From the NCBI GenBank assembly GCA_002425185.1, contig DILT01000017.1, positions 1 to 64,000 on the forward strand: 64,000 bases of DNA, read 5' to 3'. Shown here one piece after another: positions 40,901 through 46,832 of the stretch. The notes under the pieces were generated by a model. That model saw only the letters and a list, made by a program, of their open reading frames with translations, was not told the DNA's origin and did no database searches. The translations under genes were made by a program, and so were the position numbers. Every line of letters starts with the position of its first letter. Positions within the stretch are counted from its first letter, which is position 1. This DNA is from Flammeovirgaceae bacterium UBA5585. Its GTDB lineage: Bacteria; Bacteroidota; Bacteroidia; Cytophagales; Cyclobacteriaceae.

Positions 40901-41248
40901 TATGTAGTTCGTTCATTACCAAAAACAACCTCCACGGTGGTTGGCCTGGGTGATGATCCGGTGCTGACCCAAATCCGCGATATCATTGTATTCCCTAACC
41001 CGGCTTCGAAGAATGTAAACTTCGCGTTGGAAAATGGATTTAACCAACTAGCCAAAGCGGAAGGATACACCTGGAGTATCGTTGATCAACGGGGAATCAT
41101 TGTTCAGCGAGGTGATCTTCAGGAAGACTTAACCTATCCTCAGCAAGTCGATATTGATAAGCTGGCCAATGGTATGTATATCATTATTTTTAACAAAGGC
41201 GAGCGGATAGTGACGCAGAGGAAGCTGGCGGTAATGAACAGGCACTAA
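28904..41248 (+). CDS. Giant 4114-residue T9SS-secreted repeat protein (adhesin-like)
   Basis: The signal peptide ends after FSQ (residue 23). Residues about 184-1455 hold 15 Ig/PKD-like units of about 85 residues (VCANQAGVVY, then TYSWAVTGGT). Residues about 1456-2988 hold 17 units of 90 residues (AGSDAETCQGVVFNFSTQS, then YTPGVGETG). Three further Ig-like units (to about 3258) precede two PKD domains (WDFGDGNGSTQQEPTYQYSA near 3400; a second near 3451-3552). A jelly-roll-like segment lies at about 3553-3770, and a thioredoxin-like segment without the Cys pair follows (VLVEYFTNAGINPAS). The end is a T9SS type-A sorting domain (IIVFPNPASKNVNFALENGF; LANGMYIIIF). Nearly every array unit has two conserved Cys, probably a disulphide. 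It resembles SprB-like adhesins in style, but the ligand is unknown. Confidence 0.93.
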   Translation: MPQFYRLLFGFLFVFGALSAFSQANVTITPASTVGGVPICVGGAPVNLTTIVIAETDAGNALDDDVIGGPFGDWINITLTLGIPADFQFVPGVGTVFSTPGVDDVVINSFTILANSISITFSAFNNTGTDKFDAIIISGLQVRAVSGPAQTLNITRTGGTANIQGLVNGTIVGSVTSALPPSPSITGPTSACANQAGLVYTTANVVGNTYAWSVVGGSITAGAGTNSITVTWGPAGVGTVQVTQTVSATGCTTTTPLYNVTVNPNPTPLISGPNSVCANQAGVVYTTANNVGHTYSWAVTGGTIVGPSTNNSVTVDWGVAGAGTVQVTETITASGCSTQTPFYNVTINSNPAPSIGGPVTACANQAGLVYTTANVVGNTYAWSVVGGSITAGAGTNSITVTWGPAGVGTVQVTQTVSATGCATTTPLYNVAINPNPAPLISGPNSVCANQSGVVYSTPFTAGRQYLWEVIVGGTIVGSPNNNTVTVNWGVAGSGQLRVTETILASGCAIQTPTYNVTINANPLPTIAGADQVCADQTTSLYLYSTPETPGHTYNWNVIGGTITSGSGTGTLGVQWGPAGVGQVSVIETVSATGCSTSALPFDVTINPSPTPLISGPNSVCANQAGVVYTTANNVGHTYSWAVTGGTIVGPSTNNSVTVDWGVAGAGTVRVTETITASGCSTQTPFYNVTINTNPAPSIGGSATACANQAGLVYTTANVVGNTYAWSVVGGSITAGAGTNSITVTWGPAGVGTVQVTQTVSATGCATTTPLYNVTINPNPTPLIAGNNSVCANQAGVVYTTANNVGHTYSWTVTGGTIVGPSTNNSVTVDWGVAGAGTVQVTETITASGCSVQTPFYNVTINTNPAPSIGGPATACANQTGLVYTTANVVGNTYAWSVVGGSITAGAGTNSITVTWGSAGVGTVQVTQTVSATGCATTTPLYNVTINPNPTPVISGSNSVCAGEQNVTYSVALNAGRTYNWTVTGGTIDGPSTGNSIVVDWGVAGIGTVAVLETISASGCSTLTPDLTVVINNSPSPIISGLTTVCANTTGVVYSTPNVIGDLFSWSVTGGTIVAGAGTNSIIVDWGAAGAGSVTVTQFIISSSCTVTTPPYNVTIEAIPTPTITGDNTVCENAQNKVYSTPLVAGHTYAWVVTGGTIDGSSTGNSIVVDWGAAGTGTVQLTETITASGCFITTSIFNVNINTLPTPVITGLSIVCANDAGVVYSTPNSPGNIYTWSVSGGSVVSGAGTNSITVNWGAAGIGTVEVTEVVPSSSCITSTPVYSVTINPTPAPVISGDNTVCANEQNVVYTSPFTAGNTYSWNVTGGTIDGPSTNNTVTVDWGVAGSGTLTLTESVGGCTTFTPVYTVTINPNPTPVIAGNTNVCRTETGVLYTTPQVVGNTYAWTVVGGTIDSGAGTNQISVTWTSAGTGSISVVETITATGCNTSATPLLVTVSPNPLVNAGSDQEICQGLAFNFATQATPATASNFASLLWTTTGTGVLANATTLTPNYTPGVGETGAITFTLTAEGIGTCADVADQMILNITPLPTVNAGSDSESCAGLIFNFSTQTTPASATSFATLAWSHTGTGTLFNPNTIAPTYLPGAGETGTITFTLLATSTGSCPSVSDQMDLVITPAPTVNAGGDAEICQGSSFNFSAQVPLATATNFASLLWTTTGTGTLTGANSLTPSYTPGVGETGFVTFTLTATGNGSCASVQDAMLLQITPAPLVNAGSDAEICQGSNFSFSTQSTPASASNFASIVWTTTGSGTLFNATTLTPTYFPLAGETGVITFTLTANGNGSCASVNDQMSLTITPAAIVSAGSDAETCQGITYNFTTQSTPASASNFNTINWTTSGTGLLTNANTLTPSYTPGVGETGNITFTLTATGNGSCTTVNDQMVLTITPSPTVFAGSDAETCQGVTFNFSTQSSPATASQFSSILWTTTGTGILVNATSLSPTYTPGVGETGAVTFTLTANGNGSCASVNDQMILTITPSVIVSAGSDAETCQGVVFNFSTQSTPASASNFNTITWTTTGSGVLLNATTLTPSYTPGVGETGNVTFTLTATGNGSCTTLNDQMILVITPAPLVSAGSDAETCEDISFNFNTQSILASASNFASIVWTHTGSGTIFNANTLTPTYTPGVGETGTITFTLTATGNGSCASVNDQMNLVITPEPAVSAGSDAETCQGVVFNFSTQSVPATASDFASLLWTHSGTGTLTNATTLTPSYTPGVGETGNVMFTLTANGNGSCASVNDQMILVITPAPVAFAGSDSETCQGVNFNFSTQTAPASASNLSSLLWTHSGTGTIFNATTLTPTYQPGVGEAGNVTFTLSVNGNGSCISVTDQMILVITPAPTVNAGSNAETCQGVAFNFSTQSIAASATNFSSIVWTTTGTGILTNATTFTPTYTPGAGETGAVTFTLTANGNGSCASVNDQMILNITPAPVVSAGSDAETCQGVNFNFSTQSTLASVSNFSSILWTTTGTGLLSNANTLTPTYAPGVGETGSVTFTLTASGNGSCVSVNDQMILTITPAPTVFAGSDAETCQGVTYNFTTQSLPASATNFQTILWTTTGTGIINNANTLTPSYTPGVGETGNVIFTLTATGNGSCATIQDQMTLVVTPAPIIFAGSDAETCQGVNFNFSTQSSLATASNFATIVWTTTGTGILFNATTLTPTYQPGAGEAGNVTFTFTGTGNGSCASINDQMVLTITPSVIVSAGSDAEICEGSIFNFTAQSTLASASNFNTLSWTTTGTGLLTNANTLTPTYTPGAGETGNLTFTLTASGNGSCVSLNDAMILRITPAVIVNAGSDQEICQGSVINFATQAIPATASNYSSLLWTHNGAGTLFNATTLSPTYFSAPTETGTITFTLTAIGNGSCVTQNDFMTLTITPAPVVIAGSNDAICEGTPTFDFASRSVIASSSNGSTLWTHTGTGSLNDATALNPVYTVGAGDINTTITFTLTVTSASVQCAVVNSSFTLRVNPTALVSVPSTSVDVCEPTSIILTGTVGGSANAGSWSLLTGTGTLSTSSITGLTVSASYTTTLADVGNTLTFRLTTNDPDGAGPCVPAFIDVDFNVNESAKVNAGPDFAICEYNDIILNGSFSGATSSVTWTGGTNNFDVATNPITGYTLSPAERAATNLSLTFTLTTNDPPGVCPAVSDQVVVAVRDTLNFVTIVGLDPVYAENSSPVTISGIPGGGTFSGPGISGNTFFPSIANLTPAINIITYTYQDPITGCFSSPNKHVIVNPITTVDFRVNTELPDPLGLANGYICANQGDLILREEPNEDIPLLIPPSEAVFTSPDLPAGRIYFDGSGPLADQSFKLRTDGLAPGLYTIIYTFTNSFGAANPVARIIRVTAAPRAIIDNANSCIDSSINFKESSDIPGINPFGAFITNFAWDFGDGNGSTQQEPTYQYSASGQYDLKLRVTTNEGCFRDTLKTIRVGPIPTMAFTWSEFCNGNDTKFVDNTNPGISTIDFYTWVFDDGFMISGPAGSPIPGGTNGGRTTGTYTNPNHRYDTFGQYDVQLSVTTNDGCSNNLVRNVFIQSYGTPSVTTGYFEDFELSPGTWVPTKANNGAQVADLITTQNSWVWSTPSGSIINSASAGSANAWWTGLNPNVSATNSTYYNTEKSAVIGPCLNLTNIERPMVSVDYWSDLEDQRDGAVLQYSVDGGVNWLAVGDISGAGLNWYNRGALVGNPGLQNIGQFGWTGIQSNWKTARFNLDMIDPAERHEVIFRIALGSDENNGTPSRPFEGFAFDNIFIGEKERNVLVEYFTNAGINPASNNYLNDLFFSQTDPTAPGPPFAKKKSDFFKIEYHIANPSADNLNSDNPVDPAARSLFYGVAQPPAAIMDGILGNYYGTAFNGDQTKITAREADKRALEDPLFRISLTQNANPTDSISAMLNFEYIGIGTFNAPVTFQLALVDSLVGTGPNANIHVLRKLLLGSEGLTVNTSWTTGTSQSVPVKSIIDVPVANGNNLWLVAFVQDRNTKRIHQSYVVRSLPKTTSTVVGLGDDPVLTQIRDIIVFPNPASKNVNFALENGFNQLAKAEGYTWSIVDQRGIIVQRGDLQEDLTYPQQVDIDKLANGMYIIIFNKGERIVTQRKLAVMNRH
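29452..33270 (+). repeat. Array of 15 coding repeats, about 255 bp each
   Basis: The units encode the first Ig/PKD-like domain type. Odd units 1, 3, 7 and 9 and even units 2, 6 and 8 are nearly identical at the DNA level, giving a higher-order repeat of about 510 bp, while units 10-15 have diverged. Confidence 0.9.
33265..37870 (+). repeat. Array of 17 coding repeats, about 270 bp each
   Basis: Each unit begins near an AGSDxExCxG motif and ends in ITP. The period is very regular at 270 bases. DNA identity between neighbours is lower than in the first array, so the expansion looks older. The last unit is the most divergent. Confidence 0.9.
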
Positions 41249-43161
41249 CGTTTGAACTGAAGTTTAAGATCGTTTACTGTTTGCCGGAGTACTTCGTTAA
41301 ATTTCTTTAACGATTCAATAGTACCGACCGAAGGGGGTGCTTCTAGTTTAAACGTTTCTTCTAATATCACGGCTGAATCCTTTAGGGCATGGATGCCCAT
41401 GAGCGCAAGCGAGGGTTTTATCTGATGCACAAGCCGTGAAACTTTCAACCAATCGGACTGCCGGAGTGCCGCCTCCAACTGATCGAGTGAGTGCGGTATA
41501 GTCTCAACAAATGTCTGCACCATTTCATCAATAAACTCCTGGTTGTCGTTCGATACCTTTTTCAAGTAGCTTAAATCGTACAATATTTTATTCTTCTGGG
41601 CAGGTGCGATTCTTACTTTCTCATTTAGTTTTAGTTCTTCAAACAATTTATCGTATAAATCTTCCGGGGTGAAGGGCTTTGCCAGGTAATGATTCATGCC
41701 CGCTTCATGGCAACGGTCAATATCATTTTTAGTGGCATTGGCTGTTAAGGCCACTATAGGAATAGCGTTTATCGGGGGCGCCATTAAGCGAATGGCTTTG
41801 GTGGCTTCATATCCATCCATTACGGGCATCTGTATATCCATCAACACTACATCGTAAACTTTACCCTTCAATTTTTCAATGGCTACCAGTCCGTTTTCGG
41901 CCACATCAGTTTTGCAATTCCAGCTTCGTAAAATACTTTGAGCATAAAGGCGGTTAATGTCATTGTCTTCCACCAACAATACGTTTACTGGTAGCTGCCG
42001 GATATTTTGTTTATGGTGGTTTCGCTTTTGTTGTATCGCAATGTTCAGGTTTTTTGATGGCGTGGTGGTGTAGGGGATGATAATAGAAAAAACTGAGCCC
42101 ACATGTTCTTTGCTTTTTACACTAATTGTACCTTTTTGGAGTTCCACCAGTTGCTTGGCTATGGTAAGCCCAAGACCTGTTCCCCCGTACCGCCTGGTTA
42201 CACTTTCATCGGCCTGGCTGAAGCTTTCAAATATGGTTTTTAGTTTTTCTTCCGGAATACCCACGCCCGTATCGGTTACGGAAAGTTCAATCCAGCATTT
42301 TCCCTTTTGTTCCTTCTGAACTGAGGCATTCACCAAAATAGAACCCGTATGGGTAAATTTTACCGCATTACTAATCAGGTTAATTAAAATCTGATTTAAC
42401 CGCACCGGATCACCAATGAGAATACGGTTAGCCCGCTCATCAAGGGAATAGTCCAGCATAATCTTCTTTTCTTCAGCTTGGTATTTAAATGTGCTGACCA
42501 GTGAGGGGAGAAGGTCAGACAAGTTGAAGGCAATCTTTTCAAACTTCAGTTTACCGGATTCAATGGCGGCCAGATCGAGAATATCGTTAATAATAACTTT
42601 AAGATTTTCTGCCGAATGGCGTATCGCATTCAGGTAGGTTTGCCGGTCTTCCGGGTTTTGTTCCTTGCTTAATAGACTGGCCATGCCGGCAATACCGTTT
42701 ATGGGGGTACGAATTTCGTGGCTGATGTTGGCTAAAAATTGTTCTTTAGCTTTTTGCAACCGAACCATCTCTTCAGCATCTTTCTTCCGTTGGGTTATGT
42801 CGCGGCAATCGAGTATCAGTCCTTGTAACTTGTCCTTATGCCTGAGGTTGATAGAATTGAATTCCAGAAAACGGTAAGTCTTATCCTTGCATAGAAATTG
42901 AAATTCAACTTTTTGATTGTATGCCTTTTTCCGGCTTTTCTGAAAATCGCTTTTAAATTCGTTTAGTTTTTCAGGAAGTATAAAGTCAAAGAAATTTTTA
43001 CCCACCAGACTTCTGGCCCTGTACCCTAATGTTTCGCGAACGGAGGTGTTATGATAAAGGATGGTGCCGTCAAAATCAACAATGAAAATAATATCGGATC
43101 CATCTTCTACTGCGGCCTGGTAGAATTTTCCCTTTTTAATGTAGTTGATCAGGGCTTTCAT
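41245..43161 (-). CDS. Cytoplasmic hybrid histidine kinase (PAS-HK-REC-Hpt)
   Basis: A 638-residue sensor with no transmembrane segment. PAS domain at about residues 12-125 (VDFDGTILYHNTSVRETLGY); HisKA with His148 in FLANISHEIRTPINGIAGM; HATPase with NLISNAVKFT, DTGVGIPEE and GGTGLGL; receiver domain with Asp442 (VVLMDIQMPVMDG) and Lys495; C-terminal Hpt with His579 (LVHQIKPSLALMG). This is a complete internal phosphorelay ending on Hpt, presumably passing phosphate to the NtrC-type regulator encoded directly upstream, whose stop overlaps this start (TGATG). The 3' end overlaps the convergent giant gene by 4 bases. Confidence 0.95.
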   Translation of the reverse strand: MKALINYIKKGKFYQAAVEDGSDIIFIVDFDGTILYHNTSVRETLGYRARSLVGKNFFDFILPEKLNEFKSDFQKSRKKAYNQKVEFQFLCKDKTYRFLEFNSINLRHKDKLQGLILDCRDITQRKKDAEEMVRLQKAKEQFLANISHEIRTPINGIAGMASLLSKEQNPEDRQTYLNAIRHSAENLKVIINDILDLAAIESGKLKFEKIAFNLSDLLPSLVSTFKYQAEEKKIMLDYSLDERANRILIGDPVRLNQILINLISNAVKFTHTGSILVNASVQKEQKGKCWIELSVTDTGVGIPEEKLKTIFESFSQADESVTRRYGGTGLGLTIAKQLVELQKGTISVKSKEHVGSVFSIIIPYTTTPSKNLNIAIQQKRNHHKQNIRQLPVNVLLVEDNDINRLYAQSILRSWNCKTDVAENGLVAIEKLKGKVYDVVLMDIQMPVMDGYEATKAIRLMAPPINAIPIVALTANATKNDIDRCHEAGMNHYLAKPFTPEDLYDKLFEELKLNEKVRIAPAQKNKILYDLSYLKKVSNDNQEFIDEMVQTFVETIPHSLDQLEAALRQSDWLKVSRLVHQIKPSLALMGIHALKDSAVILEETFKLEAPPSVGTIESLKKFNEVLRQTVNDLKLQFKR

Positions 43162-44522
43162 CAGATGCCTGCGTCTTCCATTTCTTTCAGATATCGATAC
43201 AACGATGATTTTCCGATGTCCAGTTTTTTGGCTACTTCGAGCACGTTGTTATCGTACCGGTTAAGGTAATGACGGATAATGCGATACATATATTCCTGCA
43301 TGCTCATCTCCTGGTTAAGCAGGTATTCGGGCCGTTTGGTATTTCCAAAGGTCAGGTTTTTTGGCTCAATCGTATTTTCCTCGCACATTACCGCAGCTAG
43401 TTCAATAACCGATTTAAGCTCCCGGATATTTCCGGGAAATGGATACTCCAGCAACTTAGCCTGTGCTTCCTGTGTGAGTAAGAATTTGGGTAGTTGATTA
43501 TCCTTTGAGAACTGATCCAGGAAGTATTTGGCGATGAGGATAACATCATTTCCACGCTCGCGCAGGGGTGGTAGGTTAATGGGCATTCCCATCAACCGGT
43601 AATACAAATCTTCCCTAAACCTGCCGTTCTTTACCTCCTCTGCGAGGTCTTTGTGTGTTGCTGTAATGATGCGAACATCCAGCTTGATTACCTGGTTGCC
43701 TCCAATGCGTGTTACTTCACGCTCCTGCAATACGCGTAAAATCTTAGCTTGCAAGGATGGGTCCATTTCCCCAATCTCATCCAGGAACAACGTGCCGCCT
43801 TCAGCTTCTTCAAATTTGCCTATTCGCCTGGATACCGCTCCGGTAAAGGACCCTTTTTCATGACCAAACAATTCACTCTCGAGCAACTCGCGGGGGATGG
43901 CAGCAATATTGACGGCAATAAAGGGTTTATTTTTACGTTTGCTGTTGTAGTGTATTGCTTTGGCTATCAATTCTTTACCGGTACCTGTTTCACCTGTTAT
44001 TGATACCGAAATATTGGTTCCTACAGCCTTTTCCAGCAATTGAAATACATTTTTTAGTGCCGTGCTGTTGCCGATAATGCTCTTCTCAAATTCGTATTTC
44101 TCCGTTATTTCCTTTTTAAGGTGGTTAATCTCCTTGATCAGTGAGGATTTATTTCGCGCATGATTAATCGAGTTGAGTAACCTGTCTTTCGTGTCCTGAT
44201 CCTTGGTGATGTAGTCATAAGCGCCTGACTTGAGCAGTTCAACGGCTGTACCAATTTTTTCCTGGGCCGATACGATTACCACGTTAATGTTCGGATCGTA
44301 ATTGCGTATTTGATCCAGCACACTTTCCCCTGTCATGTCAGGAAGGGAGTAGTCCAGCGTGATGATGGATGGACTCTTGTGCAGGTTGTTGATGCACTCT
44401 TTCCCGGTGGTGAAGTACTCCACCTCAAAATCGGGATTAAGGCCTAATACGTATTTGAGAAATTTGGTATAAGCCGGATCGTCTTCAACAACAAATATTT
44501 TAACAGGGTCCTTTTCGTACAT
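43161..44522 (-). CDS. Sigma-54-dependent NtrC-family response regulator
   Basis: A 453-residue regulator. Receiver domain at residues 1-120 with phosphoacceptor Asp57 (SIITLDYSLPDMTG); AAA+ domain with Walker A GETGTGKE (177-184), sigma-54 loop GSFTGA (224-229) and Walker B TLFLDEIGEM; C-terminal Fis-type helix-turn-helix near residues 415-453 (VAKKLDIGKSSLYRYLKEM). It should activate sigma-54 promoters when phosphorylated by the adjacent hybrid kinase, with which it overlaps by one base. No -24/-12 promoter was identified in this window as a target. Confidence 0.95.
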   Translation of the reverse strand: MYEKDPVKIFVVEDDPAYTKFLKYVLGLNPDFEVEYFTTGKECINNLHKSPSIITLDYSLPDMTGESVLDQIRNYDPNINVVIVSAQEKIGTAVELLKSGAYDYITKDQDTKDRLLNSINHARNKSSLIKEINHLKKEITEKYEFEKSIIGNSTALKNVFQLLEKAVGTNISVSITGETGTGKELIAKAIHYNSKRKNKPFIAVNIAAIPRELLESELFGHEKGSFTGAVSRRIGKFEEAEGGTLFLDEIGEMDPSLQAKILRVLQEREVTRIGGNQVIKLDVRIITATHKDLAEEVKNGRFREDLYYRLMGMPINLPPLRERGNDVILIAKYFLDQFSKDNQLPKFLLTQEAQAKLLEYPFPGNIRELKSVIELAAVMCEENTIEPKNLTFGNTKRPEYLLNQEMSMQEYMYRIIRHYLNRYDNNVLEVAKKLDIGKSSLYRYLKEMEDAGI

Positions 44523-44623
44523 GTGCTGCCTCTTGAAATGGGATTAAGATACAATAGTTTTTTAACTCATAAATGTATAAAAACAGGGTTTTATTAGGCA
44601 TTTTTGTATTGCCTTTTTTCAGC

Positions 44624-45085
44624 ATGGTACCCGAGCTCTATCATCTTACCGCATCTGAAATGGAACTTGTCTACAAGTCGCCCATATTGGTAAGCATATT
44701 GATTGCCGGAGCCGATGGAACCATTGACCGAAAGGAGATTAAAGAAGCCATTCGGTTTGCCGAAAAGAAGAAGAGGCGATCGGTATCATCCGTTTCGGTT
44801 TTAATTCACGAGATCGCTACTGATTTCGAAGATAAACTGAAGATACTTCTTCAAAGCTACCCCTATGAATCAACCCAACGCAACCCGCTTATTGTTGAGG
44901 AACTGACACAACTAAATTCGATATGGCCTAAGATTGACAAGGCTTTTGCGCAGGAGTTTTATCAAACCTTACTGAGCATTGCTGAAAAGATTGCTGCTTC
45001 TTCCGGAGGTGTGCTGGGTTATAATGCCGTGGGGGCTGAGGAGGCGCGCTATGTAAACCTGGGCATGATCAACAACCCTGATTAA
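44624..45085 (+). CDS. TerB-like conserved protein
   Basis: A protein of 153 residues if started at the ATG at 44624; an in-frame ATG at 44573 would add 17 residues that look like translated leader (MYKNRVLLGIFVLPFFS). Residues after MVPELYHLTASEMELVYKSP contain ILIAGADGTIDRKEIKEAIR, the DG-type helix-loop of TerB-like domains, followed by a helical region. The function is unknown; it is the second TerB-like gene in the window. It is followed after 11 bases by a rhomboid gene and then holA, likely one transcript. Confidence 0.75.
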   Translation: MVPELYHLTASEMELVYKSPILVSILIAGADGTIDRKEIKEAIRFAEKKKRRSVSSVSVLIHEIATDFEDKLKILLQSYPYESTQRNPLIVEELTQLNSIWPKIDKAFAQEFYQTLLSIAEKIAASSGGVLGYNAVGAEEARYVNLGMINNPD

Positions 45086-45096
45086 GCTTTATACGG

Positions 45097-45657
45097 ATGC
45101 CCAAATCATCTATTCTTGGCAGCGCTGTTGTTCCGCTTCGGTTTGTATTTTTTATGTGGTTGTGTTTTTTTCTGGAATACAATTACCAATGGAATATCAG
45201 TCAATACGGAATTCAACCACGTACCCTTAAAGGGCTGATTGGTATTTTCTTAGGTCCACTTGCTCATGGCGATTTTTACCACCTGGTATCCAATACCGTG
45301 CCTTTGATTTTTCTGGGGGCGACACTTTTTTACTTCTACGAACGCATTGCCAATACCATATTCTTTCGTGCTTATTTCTGGACGAACGCTTTAGTGTGGT
45401 TATTTGCCCGGCCAGCCAACCATATTGGCGCCAGCGGGGTGGTATACGGGCTGGCTTTCTTTCTTATTTTTTTTGGAATCTTCAGGCGCGACTTTATTTC
45501 GATAGTGATTTCAGTAGTAACCATACTTCTTTATGGCAGCATATTTTATGGCGTATTACCGGGTAACCCAAACATTTCGTGGGAAGCACATTTGGGCGGA
45601 GCCTTGGTTGGCATTACCTCAGCTTTTAGCTTTAGTGCGAAAAAACGCGTGAGTTGA
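45097..45657 (+). CDS. Rhomboid-family intramembrane serine protease
   Basis: A 186-residue membrane protein with about six transmembrane helices. The catalytic dyad is visible: Ser113 in GASGVVYG and His165 in WEAHLGG. The stabilising HxxxN motif is His62 and Asn66 (HLVSNTVPL). Rhomboids cleave transmembrane substrates within the bilayer; the substrate is unknown. It is a compact, six-helix-core form. The stop codon overlaps the holA start (TGATG). Confidence 0.9.
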   Translation: MPKSSILGSAVVPLRFVFFMWLCFFLEYNYQWNISQYGIQPRTLKGLIGIFLGPLAHGDFYHLVSNTVPLIFLGATLFYFYERIANTIFFRAYFWTNALVWLFARPANHIGASGVVYGLAFFLIFFGIFRRDFISIVISVVTILLYGSIFYGVLPGNPNISWEAHLGGALVGITSAFSFSAKKRVS

Positions 45658-46679
45658 TGGATGCCTCGGTGAAAAAAATAATGACAGCCCTTAAGGCCAG
45701 AAAATTTGACCCGGTCTATTTTTTACAAGGGGAGGAGAGCTATTTCATCGACCTTATTTCCGATTACATTGAGCAGCATGCATTGAGCGATGCGGAGAAG
45801 GGATTTAACCAGGTCATTCTTTACGGTAAGGATGTTAGTATGGCCACCGTGCTGACGAATGCCAGACGATTTCCGATGATGGCCGAGAAGCAGGTTGTGA
45901 TTATTAAAGAAGCACAAGAAATACAGGACATAAATAAAGAGCTGGGGATCAAACTTTTATTGGAATATCTGAAGCAACCGGTTCCAAGTACTATTCTGGT
46001 TTTTTGCCATAAGCATAAAAGCCTGGACAAGCGAAGGGAACTGGGTAAGAACATGGAGAAGTTAGCCACCACCATTACGGGCAAGAAACTTTACGACAAT
46101 CAGTTGCCTGATTTCCTGGCCGACTATGCCCGTGATAAACAAGTAAGTATAGAAGCGCAAGCCATACAGGCGCTCTGCGAATTTGTGGGTAATGATTTGA
46201 ACCGGCTTACCAACGAATTTGATAAGGTGACTATCGGACTGCACGCTGGGGAATCGGTAACCATCGATCACGTGCTGACAAAGGTGGGGGTGAGCAAGGA
46301 GTACAACATCTTTGAGCTTCAGAAAGCCATTGTTCAGCGTGACCTGCTTCAAGCCGCCCGCATTGTAAATTACTTCGAAAGAAATACCAAGAAAAACCCG
46401 GTTATTCCAATAGTCGCCTTCCTATACTCCTTTTTCAGTAAACTGTTAATCGCCTCTACAGCTTCTGATAAAAGTGATAAGGGATTATTTAGTGTACTGA
46501 AAATCAGTCCGTATGCTATACGTGATTATACTTTGGCTTTACGGTATTATCCTGGACCTAAAATAGCTGCTAACATTTCATACTTGAAGGAGACGGATCT
46601 CAAACTGAAAGGTGTGAATGCCGGGTCGGCCGATGAAGGTCAGCTCCTGCGTGAATTGATTTACCGGCTGATGAATTAG
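45657..46679 (+). CDS. holA: DNA polymerase III subunit delta
   Basis: A 340-residue clamp-loader subunit that opens the beta clamp during replication. The N-terminus is typical (ALKARKFDPVYFLQGEESYF) and the later ITGKKLYDNQLPDFLADYAR and ALCEFVGNDLNRLTNEFDKV segments fit the HolA family. A TTG three bases upstream could also initiate, but the ATG at 45657 overlaps the rhomboid stop as TGATG and is preferred. It is of normal length for Bacteroidota. Confidence 0.92.
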   Translation: MDASVKKIMTALKARKFDPVYFLQGEESYFIDLISDYIEQHALSDAEKGFNQVILYGKDVSMATVLTNARRFPMMAEKQVVIIKEAQEIQDINKELGIKLLLEYLKQPVPSTILVFCHKHKSLDKRRELGKNMEKLATTITGKKLYDNQLPDFLADYARDKQVSIEAQAIQALCEFVGNDLNRLTNEFDKVTIGLHAGESVTIDHVLTKVGVSKEYNIFELQKAIVQRDLLQAARIVNYFERNTKKNPVIPIVAFLYSFFSKLLIASTASDKSDKGLFSVLKISPYAIRDYTLALRYYPGPKIAANISYLKETDLKLKGVNAGSADEGQLLRELIYRLMN

Positions 46680-46701
46680 CTGAACGTCAAAACGTAGCTG
46701 T

Positions 46702-46734
46702 TTTGATTCTTATCTTGAATTTTGTTTACCTTTG
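46702..46734 (+). promoter_or_regulatory. Promoter of the TPR / barrel operon
   Basis: TTTG (46702-46705), 21 bases, then an exact TACCTTTG (46727-46734). Transcription would start near 46741, which rules out the upstream TTG at 46722 as the start of the following gene. Confidence 0.65.
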
Positions 46735-46832
46735 AGTCCGTGCATACGTCACGCATTTTTTTAACTTTTATTTTTGGTCTGCCGTTTGCAATATTTTTTA
46801 CCGTTCGTAGTTCTAAACAAGAAACGACTGTT

